In this document: piece after piece, positions 46,997 through 56,412 of the stretch
Layout of the letters: each line of letters opens with the position of its first letter
Numbering within the stretch: the first letter of the stretch is position 1
Source of the DNA: Lolliginicoccus suaedae
Lineage (GTDB): Bacteria; Actinomycetota; Actinomycetes; Mycobacteriales; Mycobacteriaceae
Assembly (NCBI RefSeq): GCF_008312885.1
Contig: NZ_VSSO01000004.1
Location: 372,001 to 436,000, forward strand
DNA: 64,000 nt
Direction of reading: 5' to 3'
Made by a program: the position numbers and the translations under genes
The notes under the pieces: model-generated
Seen by the model: only the letters and a program-made list of their open reading frames with translations
The model's database searches: none
Told to the model about the DNA's origin: nothing

Positions 46997-48729
46997 CGCA
47001 GCACCGCCCGGCGGTAGGCCTCGCTGGATCCGACCAGATGCTCGTGGGTGGCCATCGCCTCGATGTGGCCGTCGCGGATGACGATCACCTCGTCGCAGCG
47101 CGCCAGCAGGGTGGGGCTGGAGGTGACGAGGATGGTGGTGTGGGCGCGGGGCGTGGATCGGTGGCGGAACTCGACGAGGCCGTCGATGATCGTGTTCTCG
47201 GTCACCGCGTCCACCGCGGTGGTGGGGTCGTGCAGGACGAGCCCGGAGGGAGCGGCGACGAGGGCGCGGGCGAGCGCGATGCGTTGCCGCTGGCCGCCCG
47301 AGAGGCTCTGCCCGCGATCGGTGACGGGGTGATCGAGGCCGTCGCCGTGCAGCGAGACGACCTCGTCCGCGGCGGAGGCAGCGAGCGCCCGGTCGACGTG
47401 GTCCCCGGTGGCATCCGGGCGGCCCGCGGTGACGTTGGATCCGATGGTGCCGGTGAACAGGTCCGTGCTGTGCGGCTCGACGAGGAGCGCGCCGCGGGCT
47501 TGCTCGGCCTCGATGTCCTGCAACGGGATGTCCCCTACCAGCACGTCACCGCTGTATTCGCTGCGGGGCACCTGGCCCGAGAGGATCTCGACGAGCGCCT
47601 CGGCATCGTGCGGATCGTAGGAGACGATCCCGATGAGGCTGCCCGCGCGGGCTTCGAGCGCCAGCCCCCGCAGGGACTTGTAGCTGATGCCGCGCAGCGT
47701 GATGTCCCGCCGCCCCGGGGGCAGCTCGGCGCGGCGCTCCTCGAGGAGATGCTCGGCGCCGAGGATCGCGGAGACGTTGCGGGCGGAGGCCCGGGCGGTG
47801 GCCACCGCGCGTGGCAGGGCGGACAGCGTGCCGAGCGGACCGGGCAGGAACTGCGATAGCCCCACCACGGCGATCAGCTCGCCGACGGTGATGGTGCCCG
47901 CGAGGGCGAGGTAGCCGCCATAGCCCGCGACGAGGACGGCGAGCACGCCGTTGGCCGTGAGCGATGCGCCGGTGAAGAGTCCGTTGACCCGCGTGTACCG
48001 GGTGGCGGCGCGCAGGGCGATGCGGCTCTGGGTGCGGTACCGGTGGGCGGCCATCTCCTCGCCCCCGATGCCCCGCAGTGGCCGGAGGCCGCTGACGAGG
48101 TCGGTGGCGAGCGCGGAGGCCCACCCGGCCGCGGTCTGCTGCTCGCTGGCGTGGCGGGTGAGCGCTGGCGCGGCACGGTTGAGGGCACCGAGGATCAGCG
48201 GGGTCGCGATCACGACCGCGGCACCGAGCGCTGGGTTGATGACGAGGAGCGCGACGACCGCTACTCCGGCCGCGACGAGAGCAGCGACGGCTCTGGCCGC
48301 CACGCCGAGGATGCCGGCGGCCCGGTCCGCGGATTGCGTGCTGATGGTGAGGAGCTGGCCGATCCGTGGGCGCCGGCGCATCCCGCGCGGGTCGAGGATG
48401 CGGGCGACGAGCTCGATCCGCAGGCTGTGCGCCTCGGTCTCGATGACCCGGCGGAGCAGGCGCTGCGCGAGCCGCCAGGAGACGACGATGACGATGAAGA
48501 GGCCGAGCAGCAGTGCGCCGTACTCGAGCATCGAGTCCGTTTCGGCCGTGCCGACCACGCGGTCGATCAGCAGGCCGATCGCGATGGGGACGAGGGTCTC
48601 GGCGACCTGGTAGATGCTGAGCAGGATGACGGCAACGGGATACAGGAAGCGGTTGCGGCGGAACACGCGCGGCAGGATCTCGCGGCCCCGAGCCGCGGGG
48701 CGCCGTGCTCGTGGTGGTGAATCCTCCAT
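46993..48729 (-). CDS. ABC exporter half-transporter with a degenerate NBD
   Basis: 578 aa: six membrane helices (about residues 28-310) and an ATPase domain whose nucleotide site is largely lost. The Walker A position reads GIVSYDPHDAEALVE with no GK(S/T), the Walker B Glu is replaced (LVLHDPTTAVD), and the H-loop His is replaced by Ser (LVTSSPTLL). The signature SLSGGQRQR is intact. It can therefore complete the ATP site of its partner but not hydrolyse ATP itself. ATG 48729 has GGAGG 4 nt upstream. Confidence 0.9.
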   Translation of the reverse strand: MEDSPPRARRPAARGREILPRVFRRNRFLYPVAVILLSIYQVAETLVPIAIGLLIDRVVGTAETDSMLEYGALLLGLFIVIVVSWRLAQRLLRRVIETEAHSLRIELVARILDPRGMRRRPRIGQLLTISTQSADRAAGILGVAARAVAALVAAGVAVVALLVINPALGAAVVIATPLILGALNRAAPALTRHASEQQTAAGWASALATDLVSGLRPLRGIGGEEMAAHRYRTQSRIALRAATRYTRVNGLFTGASLTANGVLAVLVAGYGGYLALAGTITVGELIAVVGLSQFLPGPLGTLSALPRAVATARASARNVSAILGAEHLLEERRAELPPGRRDITLRGISYKSLRGLALEARAGSLIGIVSYDPHDAEALVEILSGQVPRSEYSGDVLVGDIPLQDIEAEQARGALLVEPHSTDLFTGTIGSNVTAGRPDATGDHVDRALAASAADEVVSLHGDGLDHPVTDRGQSLSGGQRQRIALARALVAAPSGLVLHDPTTAVDAVTENTIIDGLVEFRHRSTPRAHTTILVTSSPTLLARCDEVIVIRDGHIEAMATHEHLVGSSEAYRRAVLR

Positions 48730-48960
48730 GTCGCCTCCCTGCTGGGGCCATCCCCCGCCGACACTAGCCGACGCGCGGCCCCGCTGGTTGGCTCTTGGAT
48801 GCCCGAATTTCGCATCGGATCGGCAGTTCGGTCATGCTGTAGGTCAAGCACGATCGCTCGTGCCGCTCGTGCTGGGCGCTGTCGAGGGCTGCGGCTCGCT
48901 GCCGGCCCCTCTGCTGACGAGCGACGATAACGCTGACGGTGACAGTACTGGAGGACAAGC

Positions 48961-49131
48961 ATGGCCGCACGGGCCGAGAACCATGTCATCACTGATGACG
49001 AGATCGAGCCGCTCGCTGACGAGACGGCCCGGCAGGCGCAGCGCGTCGTAGCGGCGCATGCCAAGGACGCCGACGAGTGCCGCATGTTCCTCTCCATGCT
49101 GGGAATAGGTCCGGTCGCTCGCGCGGAGTGA
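48961..49131 (+). CDS. 56-aa conserved small protein before otsA (Rv3489 type)
   Basis: 56 aa, too short for most gene finders. It begins MAARAENHVITDDEIEPLAD, followed by RQAQRVVAAHAKDADECRMFLSMLGI, likely two helices. ATG 48961 is preceded by GGAGG at a 6-nt spacing, and the frame closes at 49131, 71 nt before otsA. M. tuberculosis has a similarly small gene, Rv3489, directly before otsA, which supports it being real. Function unknown. Confidence 0.75.
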   Translation: MAARAENHVITDDEIEPLADETARQAQRVVAAHAKDADECRMFLSMLGIGPVARAE

Positions 49132-49201
49132 TCACTGAGCGGTTATCGTCGATACGGTTGCCGCTGCCCGGTAGCCAGGTTGGGCCCGACGAGCCAGCGA
49201 G

Positions 49202-50704
49202 GTGTCCGTGATTTCCTCTGGAGCTTCCTCCAGCAACAAGCCCGGTTCGGAAGCGGTGCCTGTCCCCGATACTCCGGATCCTGGCGCGCAGCTCGTGGTG
49301 GTGGCCAATCGCCTTCCTGTTGATCTCGAGCAGTTGCCCGATGGCTCCTCGCGATGGAAGCGGAGCCCCGGCGGCCTGGTGACCGCTCTCGAGCCGGTGC
49401 TGCGCCGCAACAAGGGCGCCTGGGTGGGCTGGCCCGGGGTGGCGGACGCGGATGTGGAACCCATCGTCGAGGATGGCCTCTCGCTGTTCCCGGTGCGCTT
49501 GTCCGAGCGCGAGGTCGCGGACTACTACGAGGGCTTCTCCAATGCCACGCTGTGGCCGCTCTACCACGATGTGGTGGTCAAGCCGGTGTATGACCGCACC
49601 TGGTGGAACACCTATGTGGAGGTCAATCGACGGTTCGCCGAGGCGACCGCCGAGGTGGCCCGCGAGGGCGCGACGGTGTGGATCCAGGACTACCAGCTGC
49701 AGCTGGTGCCGAAGATGCTGCGGATGCTGCGCCCCGACCTGACCATTGGCTTCTTCCTGCATATCCCGTTCCCGCCGGTGGAGATCTTCATGCAGCTGCC
49801 GTGGCGCGCGGAGATCGTCGAGGGGCTGCTCGGCGCGGACCTGGTGGGCTTCCACCTCCCGGGGGGCGCGAAGAACTTCCTGTACCTGGCGAACCGGCTG
49901 GCCGGGCACTCGACGAGCCGCGGGAACGTTGGCGTGCGCAGCAAGTTCGGCGAGGTCGCGGTGGGGTTCCGCACGGTGCGCGTGGGAGCTTTCCCCATCT
50001 CGATCGCCTCGGCGGAGATCGATGAGATCGCGCGCTCGAAGTCCGTGCGGGCGCGGGCGAAGCAGATCCGCGCGGAGCTCGGCAATCCGCGGCGCATCAT
50101 GCTCGGGGTGGATCGCCTCGACTACACCAAAGGCATCAACATCCGGTTGCTGGCACTGCAGGAGCTGCTCGCGGAGGGTCGCCTCGAGCCTTCCGAGACT
50201 GTTTTCGTCCAGCTCGCCACCCCCTCGCGGGAGCGGGTGGATCACTACATGCAGATGCGCGACGAGATCGAGCGCAACGTCAGCCGCATCAACGGGGACT
50301 ACGGCGAGGTGGGGCGCCCGGTGGTGCATTACATCCATCGCCCGATCCCCCGCCAGGAGCTGATCGCGTTCTTCGCCGCTGCCGATGTGATGCTGGTCAC
50401 TCCGGTCCGGGATGGCATGAACCTGGTGGCGAAGGAATACGTGGCGAGCCGCAGCGACCTCGGCGGGGCGTTGCTGCTGAGCGAGTTCACCGGTGCCGCG
50501 ATGGAGCTGCGCCAGGCCTACCTGGTCAACCCGCACGATCTCGATGGGGTGAAGGACACTCTGCTCGAGGCTCTCGACCAAGCACCAGCGGAGGGAAAGC
50601 GCCGCATGAAGGCGATGCGCCGGCAAGTCCTCGCTCATGATGTGGATCGCTGGGCCCGATCGTTCCTCGATGCCCTCGCGCTGGGGAAGGAGCCCCGGCC
50701 ATGA
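49202..50704 (+). CDS. otsA: Trehalose-6-phosphate synthase
   Basis: 500 aa GT20 glycosyltransferase: NDP-glucose + glucose-6-phosphate gives trehalose-6-phosphate. Seen: [11 protein letters not shown], the glucose-6-phosphate site [67 protein letters not shown] and [12 protein letters not shown]. Trehalose is a compatible solute and, in mycolic-acid bacteria, the carrier for mycolate transfer. GTG 49202 gives the conventional length. It overlaps the otsB-GH15 gene by 4 nt (ATGA). Confidence 0.96.
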   Translation: MSVISSGASSSNKPGSEAVPVPDTPDPGAQLVVVANRLPVDLEQLPDGSSRWKRSPGGLVTALEPVLRRNKGAWVGWPGVADADVEPIVEDGLSLFPVRLSEREVADYYEGFSNATLWPLYHDVVVKPVYDRTWWNTYVEVNRRFAEATAEVAREGATVWIQDYQLQLVPKMLRMLRPDLTIGFFLHIPFPPVEIFMQLPWRAEIVEGLLGADLVGFHLPGGAKNFLYLANRLAGHSTSRGNVGVRSKFGEVAVGFRTVRVGAFPISIASAEIDEIARSKSVRARAKQIRAELGNPRRIMLGVDRLDYTKGINIRLLALQELLAEGRLEPSETVFVQLATPSRERVDHYMQMRDEIERNVSRINGDYGEVGRPVVHYIHRPIPRQELIAFFAAADVMLVTPVRDGMNLVAKEYVASRSDLGGALLLSEFTGAAMELRQAYLVNPHDLDGVKDTLLEALDQAPAEGKRRMKAMRRQVLAHDVDRWARSFLDALALGKEPRP

Positions 50705-53247
50705 GTGCTCAGGATCTTCCGATCGAGCTGCGCCGCGCGCTGGTGCAGGCGGCTCGCACTCCGCGGCTGCTCGTGGCGTGCGACTACGACGGCACGATGG
50801 CCCCGATCGTGGCCGACCCGGACCAGGCATACCCGAACTCTGCGTCGGTCCGAGCCCTGCGGGCGATGGCGACGTTGCCGTACACGACGGCGGCGGTGAT
50901 CTCGGGCCGTGCCCTGCGGGATCTCGCGACGCTCTCGCGGCTTCCCGAGGAGGTGCACCTGGTGGGCAGCCACGGCTCCGAGTTCGAGGTCGGGTTCGTC
51001 CATGAGATCAATGCGGAGGCCAAGGCGCTGCTGCGCGAGCTGCAGGCCGAGCTGGAATCGATCGCCGAGCGCCATCCGGGCGTGACGGTGGAGGCGAAGC
51101 CGGCGAGCATCGCGCTGCATGTCCGTCGCGCGGAGAGCACCGCGACCGGGAACAGCGCGCTGGAGTCGGTGCGCACGGGCGCGGCCACCTGGGAGGGCGT
51201 GCAGGTCACCGAGGGCAAGGCGGTGATCGAGCTCGCGGTCATCTCCACCGACAAGGGCCAGGCGCTCGATATCCTGCGCCACCAGGAGGGCGCTTCCGCG
51301 GCGGTGTTCTTCGGTGATGACGTCACCGACGAGAAGGCATTCCGGCGCCTGCATGGCCCGGATGTGGGCGTGAAGATCGGCGACGGGGAGACCCTGGCCG
51401 AGCACCGCATCGAGTCGACCAACGATGTCGCGGCGGCGCTGGCGTTCCTCATGGAGGAGCGGCGCACGTGGCTGCACGGTGATAGCGCGACGCCGATCGA
51501 GCGGTTGACGATGATGGCGAGCCCGCGCGCGGTCGCGCTGCTGACACCGAGCGCCACGTTGAGCTGGCTGTGCCATCCGGAGCCGGATTCGGCGGCAGTG
51601 TTTGCCCACCTGCTCGGAGGCGTCGGGGCTGGGCACTTCTCGATCGGCCCGGAGCGGGATTCGCTGCCGCTGAGCCAGCAGTACGTCGATGGCACCATGA
51701 CGGTGCAGACGCGCTGGTCGAGCTTGCTGGTGACGGATTACCTCCCGCATGACGCACCGGTCGGGCGCACGGATGTGACGCGCGTGATCAGTGGCGATGC
51801 GGCGGCGGTGGTGACGTTCGCGCCGCGCCCGGAATTCGGGCAGGTCCCGGTGCGGATCATCATCGAGCCGGATGGGCTGCGCGTGGAGGGCACGAACGAT
51901 CCGATCGTGCTGCGCTCCCCCGGCGTCGCGTGGTCGGTCGAGAGCGACGGCGCGCAGGAGTCCGCGACGGCCGTGGTGCGGCCGAACGGGTCCGATGTGG
52001 TGCTGGAGCTGCGCTGCGGCACGTGGGACCTGGGGCCGCATGCGCTGCCCGAGGCCGAGCGGCGGCGGGCCGCCGAGTCGTACTGGGCGGACTGGGCGGC
52101 CGGGCTGCGCCTGCCACCGCTGAAGCAGGACCTGATGAAGCGCTCCGCGCTGACGCTGCGCGGCCTGGTGCATTCCGATACCGGCGCGATCCTCGCCGCA
52201 GCGACGACGTCGTTGCCCGAGGAGATCGGTGGGGTGCGCAACTGGGACTACCGCTACTGCTGGCTGCGCGATGCGGCAATGACCGCGTCGGCGCTAGTGG
52301 CGGTGGGCTCCACGAGCGAGGCGGAGGCGTACCTCGAGTGGGTGCATCGCGTGCTCGACACTGTTCCGGGGCCCGAGCGCCTGCATCCGCTGTACACGTT
52401 GCATGGTGGCGCGCTGCCGCCGGAGGCGGTGATCGACTCGCTGCCGGGATACGCGGGCTCCCGCCCGGTGCGGGTCTCCAACGCGGCGAACAACCAGGTG
52501 CAGCTCGATGTGTTCGGGCCGATCGTGGAGCTGATCCATGACCTCGCGATCGTCCGCCACGAGGCCGGGCATGCCGAGCCCTTGTCGGCGAGGGACTGGG
52601 AGCTCGTCACGGCGATGGTGTCGGCGGTATCGCGGCGCTGGGCGGAGCCGGATCATGGCATCTGGGAGATCCGTGGCGCGCCCCGGCACCATGTGTACTC
52701 GAAGGTGATGTGCTGGCTGACCGTGGATCGGGCGCTGCGCCTCGCGGAGCGGTTCGACCATGAGGTACCGCCAGGCTGGCAGACCTTGCGCGATGTCATC
52801 TCCGCCCAGGTGCGTGATCGTGGGTGGAACGATCGGATCAGCTCGTACACGGCTGCCTACGGCGGTGATGATCTCGATGCTGCGACGCTGCACATCGGGT
52901 TGTCCGGGCTGATCGATCCCTCGAGCGAGCGCTTCGCCGCGACCGTCGTGGCGACGGAGGCCGAGCTGCGCAGCGGGGCGACGGTATACCGCTACCACCA
53001 CGATGATGGGTTGCCCGGTGGCGAGGGCGGTTTCCACTTGTGCGCGGCATGGCTTGTGGAGGCGTACTTGCTGACGGGGCAGCGCGCCCAGGCCGAGGCG
53101 TTGTTCGCCCAGCTCGTGGCGGCGGCCGGGCCGACCGGGCTGCTCAGCGAGGAATACGATCCGGTGGCCGAGCGCGCGCTGGGCAACCATCCGCAGGCAT
53201 ACAGCCATATCGGGCTGCTGCGCTGCGCGGCCTTGCTCTCGCGGTAG
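50701..53247 (+). CDS. otsB: Trehalose-6-phosphate phosphatase fused to GH15 glycosidase
   Basis: 848 aa, two domains. Residues about 20-255 are a HAD-type OtsB phosphatase: nucleophile DYDGT (28-32), SHGSEFE, and [13 protein letters not shown]. From about 255 on it is a GH15 (glucoamylase/trehalase) module: [13 protein letters not shown], the general acid region DHGIWEIRG and the late GLLSEEYDP with the base Glu. Some mycobacterial GH15 proteins are trehalases, so one chain may both make and split trehalose. The GH15 substrate is inferred, not proven; an alpha-glucan is the alternative. Translationally coupled to otsA. Confidence 0.9.
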   Translation: MSAQDLPIELRRALVQAARTPRLLVACDYDGTMAPIVADPDQAYPNSASVRALRAMATLPYTTAAVISGRALRDLATLSRLPEEVHLVGSHGSEFEVGFVHEINAEAKALLRELQAELESIAERHPGVTVEAKPASIALHVRRAESTATGNSALESVRTGAATWEGVQVTEGKAVIELAVISTDKGQALDILRHQEGASAAVFFGDDVTDEKAFRRLHGPDVGVKIGDGETLAEHRIESTNDVAAALAFLMEERRTWLHGDSATPIERLTMMASPRAVALLTPSATLSWLCHPEPDSAAVFAHLLGGVGAGHFSIGPERDSLPLSQQYVDGTMTVQTRWSSLLVTDYLPHDAPVGRTDVTRVISGDAAAVVTFAPRPEFGQVPVRIIIEPDGLRVEGTNDPIVLRSPGVAWSVESDGAQESATAVVRPNGSDVVLELRCGTWDLGPHALPEAERRRAAESYWADWAAGLRLPPLKQDLMKRSALTLRGLVHSDTGAILAAATTSLPEEIGGVRNWDYRYCWLRDAAMTASALVAVGSTSEAEAYLEWVHRVLDTVPGPERLHPLYTLHGGALPPEAVIDSLPGYAGSRPVRVSNAANNQVQLDVFGPIVELIHDLAIVRHEAGHAEPLSARDWELVTAMVSAVSRRWAEPDHGIWEIRGAPRHHVYSKVMCWLTVDRALRLAERFDHEVPPGWQTLRDVISAQVRDRGWNDRISSYTAAYGGDDLDAATLHIGLSGLIDPSSERFAATVVATEAELRSGATVYRYHHDDGLPGGEGGFHLCAAWLVEAYLLTGQRAQAEALFAQLVAAAGPTGLLSEEYDPVAERALGNHPQAYSHIGLLRCAALLSR

Positions 53248-53269
53248 ACGCTTGCTCAGCGGCGCCTGC

Positions 53270-54358
53270 TCATTGGCGCCGGGGCGCGGCGATGGTGGAT
53301 CCGTGGTGGATGGAGGTCGCCAGCAGCTCCTCGCCGCTGCCGTGGCTCGCGGCGAGGGCGATGAGGATCTCCCCCGCCCGCTGCCCCTTCTCCTCCGAGG
53401 GCTGGACCACTGTGGTCAGGTCGGCGCGCATGGCGTCGACGGTCCCGTCGAAGCCGCTGACGCTCAGGTCCTCCGGGATGACGATGCCGTGCTCGGCGGC
53501 CCAGGTCATCGCGCCGAGGGCGAGCACATCGGTGGTGCAGAGCAGCGCGGTGATTCCGGGATCCTCATCGAGCGCTTCCCGCGCGGCGCGCGCTCCCGCC
53601 TCCCGGGTGTGGCTGGCGGTCTCGATGACGGTGACGGCCACTGGGCGGGGCTGCAGCGCGGCGGCGTCGGCGATGGCCTGGATGCGATCGCGCTGGACGC
53701 TGTACCTGGAGGACAGTGCCGCCTCGAGGGTGGTGGAGCCGTCGCGCTTGGTGTCGCCGAGCCGCATGGCGAGAATGCCGATGCGGCGATGCCCGAGCCC
53801 GAGCACGATGCGGGCGAGCTCGAGCATGGCAGCGTGGTCGTCGATGCCGACCCGGACGGTGCCGTCGAGCCCGGCGGGCTGGTCGCAGACGACGAGGGGA
53901 AGGTGGCGCTCCATCGCGGCGTCGAGGTAGGGGTCGTTCTCGGGGACCGAGTAGGCGACGAAGCCGTCGACGCTGGCCTTGTTGACGACGTCCGCAGCGG
54001 CACCGGGCTCGTGCTCGGGGGCAGCGGGAACGATGAGCAGTGCCCGTCCCGCGGCGTCGCAGGCGTTGGCGAGGCCAGCGACGAAGTCCACGGCGGCGGG
54101 GTCGCGGAACGAGTAGCTCAGCGGCTGGTCGAGCAGGAGCCCGATGGTGTCGGCGCGGCGGGTGCGCAGCGACCGCGCGACGGGGTCCGGGCCGGAGTAG
54201 CCGAGTTCCTTCGCTGCGTTGAGCACCCGCTCGCGCAGCTCGGGCGAGAGCTGGTCGGGGCGGTTGTAGGCGTTGGACACCGTGGTGCGCGAGACCTTGA
54301 GCTCTGCGGCCAGGGAGGCGAGCGTGACCCGTCGTCGTGGCCGGGGTGTTCGGGACAT
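53270..54358 (-). CDS. LacI-family transcriptional regulator
   Basis: 362 aa. The helix-turn-helix RVTLASLAAELKVSRTTVSNAYNRPDQLS is at about residues 10-38, followed by a sugar-binding-protein-like sensor domain (TIGLLLDQPLSYSFRDP, LVVCDQPAG, GHRRIGILAMRLGD, CTTDVLALGA). LacI proteins answer sugars or sugar phosphates; it converges on the otsB-GH15 gene, 22 nt apart, so control of trehalose genes is plausible but unproven. ATG 54358 is chosen as closest to the domain, with no clear ribosome binding site; ATG 54391 is an alternative. Confidence 0.88.
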   Translation of the reverse strand: MSRTPRPRRRVTLASLAAELKVSRTTVSNAYNRPDQLSPELRERVLNAAKELGYSGPDPVARSLRTRRADTIGLLLDQPLSYSFRDPAAVDFVAGLANACDAAGRALLIVPAAPEHEPGAAADVVNKASVDGFVAYSVPENDPYLDAAMERHLPLVVCDQPAGLDGTVRVGIDDHAAMLELARIVLGLGHRRIGILAMRLGDTKRDGSTTLEAALSSRYSVQRDRIQAIADAAALQPRPVAVTVIETASHTREAGARAAREALDEDPGITALLCTTDVLALGAMTWAAEHGIVIPEDLSVSGFDGTVDAMRADLTTVVQPSEEKGQRAGEILIALAASHGSGEELLATSIHHGSTIAAPRRQ

Positions 54359-54442
54359 AGTGGTGGACGTTATCGGGGTTGTGTGAGGCATTGCATGAAT
54401 TCGGGTTTTCGTGCTGGCCCCGTCACCCCGTAGACTGACATG

Positions 54443-54459
54443 GAAACCATAACCATTTC
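54443..54459. promoter_or_regulatory. Candidate Zur operator before znuA
   Basis: GAAACCATAACCATTTC is an imperfect palindrome with GAAA/TTTC ends, an A/T-rich core and zinc-regulator-like spacing. It lies 20-36 nt before the znuA start, just after TAGACT (54431-54436), a reasonable -10 box, so a repressor bound here would cover the likely transcript start. I infer Zur because the downstream genes are zinc uptake; no zur gene is in the window. LacI autoregulation is the other possibility. Confidence 0.5.
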
Positions 54460-54478
54460 GGATAACAAGGGGGGAACC

Positions 54479-55579
54479 GTGCGCGCCCACACCCGCATCG
54501 GTGCCATCACTGCCTCGCTCGCGCTAGCCTCGCTCGGCCTCGCCGCGTGCGGATCGCCGGGCGACGAATCGGCCAGCGCCGGGAATAGCGCAGGGACCAC
54601 CATCGTCACCAGCACTTCCACCTGGGCGAGCCTCGCCGCGGCCATCGCCGGCGACGACTTCACCATCGATGCCCTCATCAGCGATCCCGCCATGGACCCC
54701 CACCACTACGAGACCTCGCCCCGTGACATCGCCACCATCCAGGACGCGGATCTCGTCCTCTACAACGGCGGCGGCTACGACCAGTTCATCGCCGACGCGC
54801 TCGAGGCCACCAGCTCCGCCCCCCGCAGCATCAATGCCTACGACATCCACCTCGAGCATGACCACGAGGCCGATCCCGGGCATACTGGTGACCACGATGG
54901 ACACGGTGAAGGTTCGGCGCCTGATGATGCGGATCACGACGATCACGATGCGCACGACGAAGGTGAGCACGAAGCTGGGGATCGTCATGGCGAAGACGGC
55001 CACGACGCTCCCGAGGGTGAGCGCGGCCACGACGACGACCACGGCCACGGCCCGGTCAACGAGCACATCTGGTTCGACCTCCACACCATGAGCGCTGTCG
55101 CCGACCACCTCGCCGAGGAACTCAGCGAGATGAACCCGGAGGGCGCCGAGGCCTACCAGGCCAACGCCGCAGCGTTCAACGAGCGGATCGACGAGATCGA
55201 GGATCGCGCGGCCAGCATCCGCACCGCCCACGAGGGCACCGAGGTCGCGCAGACCGAGCCGCTCACCGAGTATCTCCTCGCCGCGCTCGGATTCGTCGAT
55301 ATCGCGCCGAGCGAGTTCGTGCTCGCTGTCGAGAACGGCACCGACCCGGCCGCGAGCGTCACCGCCGCCTTCAGTGATCTCCTCGATGACCGGGAGGCCG
55401 CTGTGCTGATGTACAACGCCACCCGCGAATCCCCCACCACCCGCATCATGCGCGATCGCGCCGAGGCCAGCGGCACCCCCATCGTTGCCGTCACCGAGGC
55501 CGTGCCGGCAGGCATGGACTACGTTGAGTGGATGGACTCGATCCTTGATTCCGTCTCGGAAGCACTGGACCAGGAATGA
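54479..55579 (+). CDS. znuA: Zinc ABC transporter substrate-binding lipoprotein
   Basis: 366 aa. A signal peptide ends in the lipobox LAAC (Cys24), then a cluster A-I (ZnuA-like) metal-binding protein: MDPHHYETSPRDIATIQDADLVLYNGGGYD, an extra-long His/Asp/Glu-rich loop at about residues 122-195, then HIWFDLHTM and later metal-site regions. Zn or Mn are the usual ligands; the His-rich loop favours zinc. GTG 54479 follows GGGGGGAACC; the ATG at 54440 lies within the putative operator. Confidence 0.92.
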   Translation: MRAHTRIGAITASLALASLGLAACGSPGDESASAGNSAGTTIVTSTSTWASLAAAIAGDDFTIDALISDPAMDPHHYETSPRDIATIQDADLVLYNGGGYDQFIADALEATSSAPRSINAYDIHLEHDHEADPGHTGDHDGHGEGSAPDDADHDDHDAHDEGEHEAGDRHGEDGHDAPEGERGHDDDHGHGPVNEHIWFDLHTMSAVADHLAEELSEMNPEGAEAYQANAAAFNERIDEIEDRAASIRTAHEGTEVAQTEPLTEYLLAALGFVDIAPSEFVLAVENGTDPAASVTAAFSDLLDDREAAVLMYNATRESPTTRIMRDRAEASGTPIVAVTEAVPAGMDYVEWMDSILDSVSEALDQE

Positions 55580-56412
55580 CCGATCACCAGCTCGATGATG
55601 TCATCGAGCTCCGGGCAGCCCAGCTGCGCTACGGCAACCGCACCGTGTGGGAGGAGCTCGACCTCGCGGTGCGGCCCGGCGAGTTCGTCGCCGTGCTCGG
55701 CCCCAACGGCTCCGGCAAGACATCGCTGCTGAGAGTCCTGCTCGGCGTGCAGTCGCTCAGCGCGGGCACCGCGCACGCGTTCGGCGATCCAGTCCGCGTT
55801 GGCGATCCCCGGATCGGCTACATCCCGCAGCAGAAAACGCTCGACCGCGGGCTCGGGCTGCGCGGCCGCGACCTCGTCGGGCTCGGCTACGACGGCCACC
55901 GCTGGGGGCTGCCCCTGCCCGGGCGCAAGCGGCGCGAGAAGGCCGAGCGCGTCGACGAGGCCATCGCGGCGGTGGGGGCGGCCGCCTACGCCGACATGCC
56001 TGTCGGCCAGCTCTCCGGCGGCGAGCAGCAACGCCTGCGCGTGGCGCAGGCACTCGTCTCCGACCCAGGCGTGCTGCTCTGCGACGAGCCCCTGCTGAGC
56101 CTCGATCTCGCCAGCCAGCGCCGTGTCGCTGAGCTCATCGACGCGCGCCGCCACCTCGCCGATACTGCTGTCCTCTTCGTGACCCACGAGATCAATCCCG
56201 TGCTCCCCATGGTCGATACGGTCGTGTACTTCGTCGATGGCCGCTTCCGCGTCGGCCCGCCCGAGCAGGTCATGACCTCCGAGGTCCTCTCGGACCTCTA
56301 CCGCACCGAGGTCGAGGTCATCCCGGTGCGCGACAGGCTCATCGTCATCGGCACCGGCGATACGATCGACGTCCTCGGGCGCGCGGGCCACGAGCACCAC
56401 GCGGAGCAATGA
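55576..56412 (+). CDS. znuC: Zinc ABC transporter ATP-binding protein
   Basis: 278 aa. Walker A GPNGSGKT (42-49), signature LSGGEQQRLR, Walker B VLLCDEPLLSLD and H-loop FVTHEINPV are all present. It follows znuA with a 4-nt ATGA overlap and overlaps znuB likewise, so the three are translated together. The C-terminus is short and carries no extra regulatory domain. Confidence 0.94.
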   Translation: MTDHQLDDVIELRAAQLRYGNRTVWEELDLAVRPGEFVAVLGPNGSGKTSLLRVLLGVQSLSAGTAHAFGDPVRVGDPRIGYIPQQKTLDRGLGLRGRDLVGLGYDGHRWGLPLPGRKRREKAERVDEAIAAVGAAAYADMPVGQLSGGEQQRLRVAQALVSDPGVLLCDEPLLSLDLASQRRVAELIDARRHLADTAVLFVTHEINPVLPMVDTVVYFVDGRFRVGPPEQVMTSEVLSDLYRTEVEVIPVRDRLIVIGTGDTIDVLGRAGHEHHAEQ

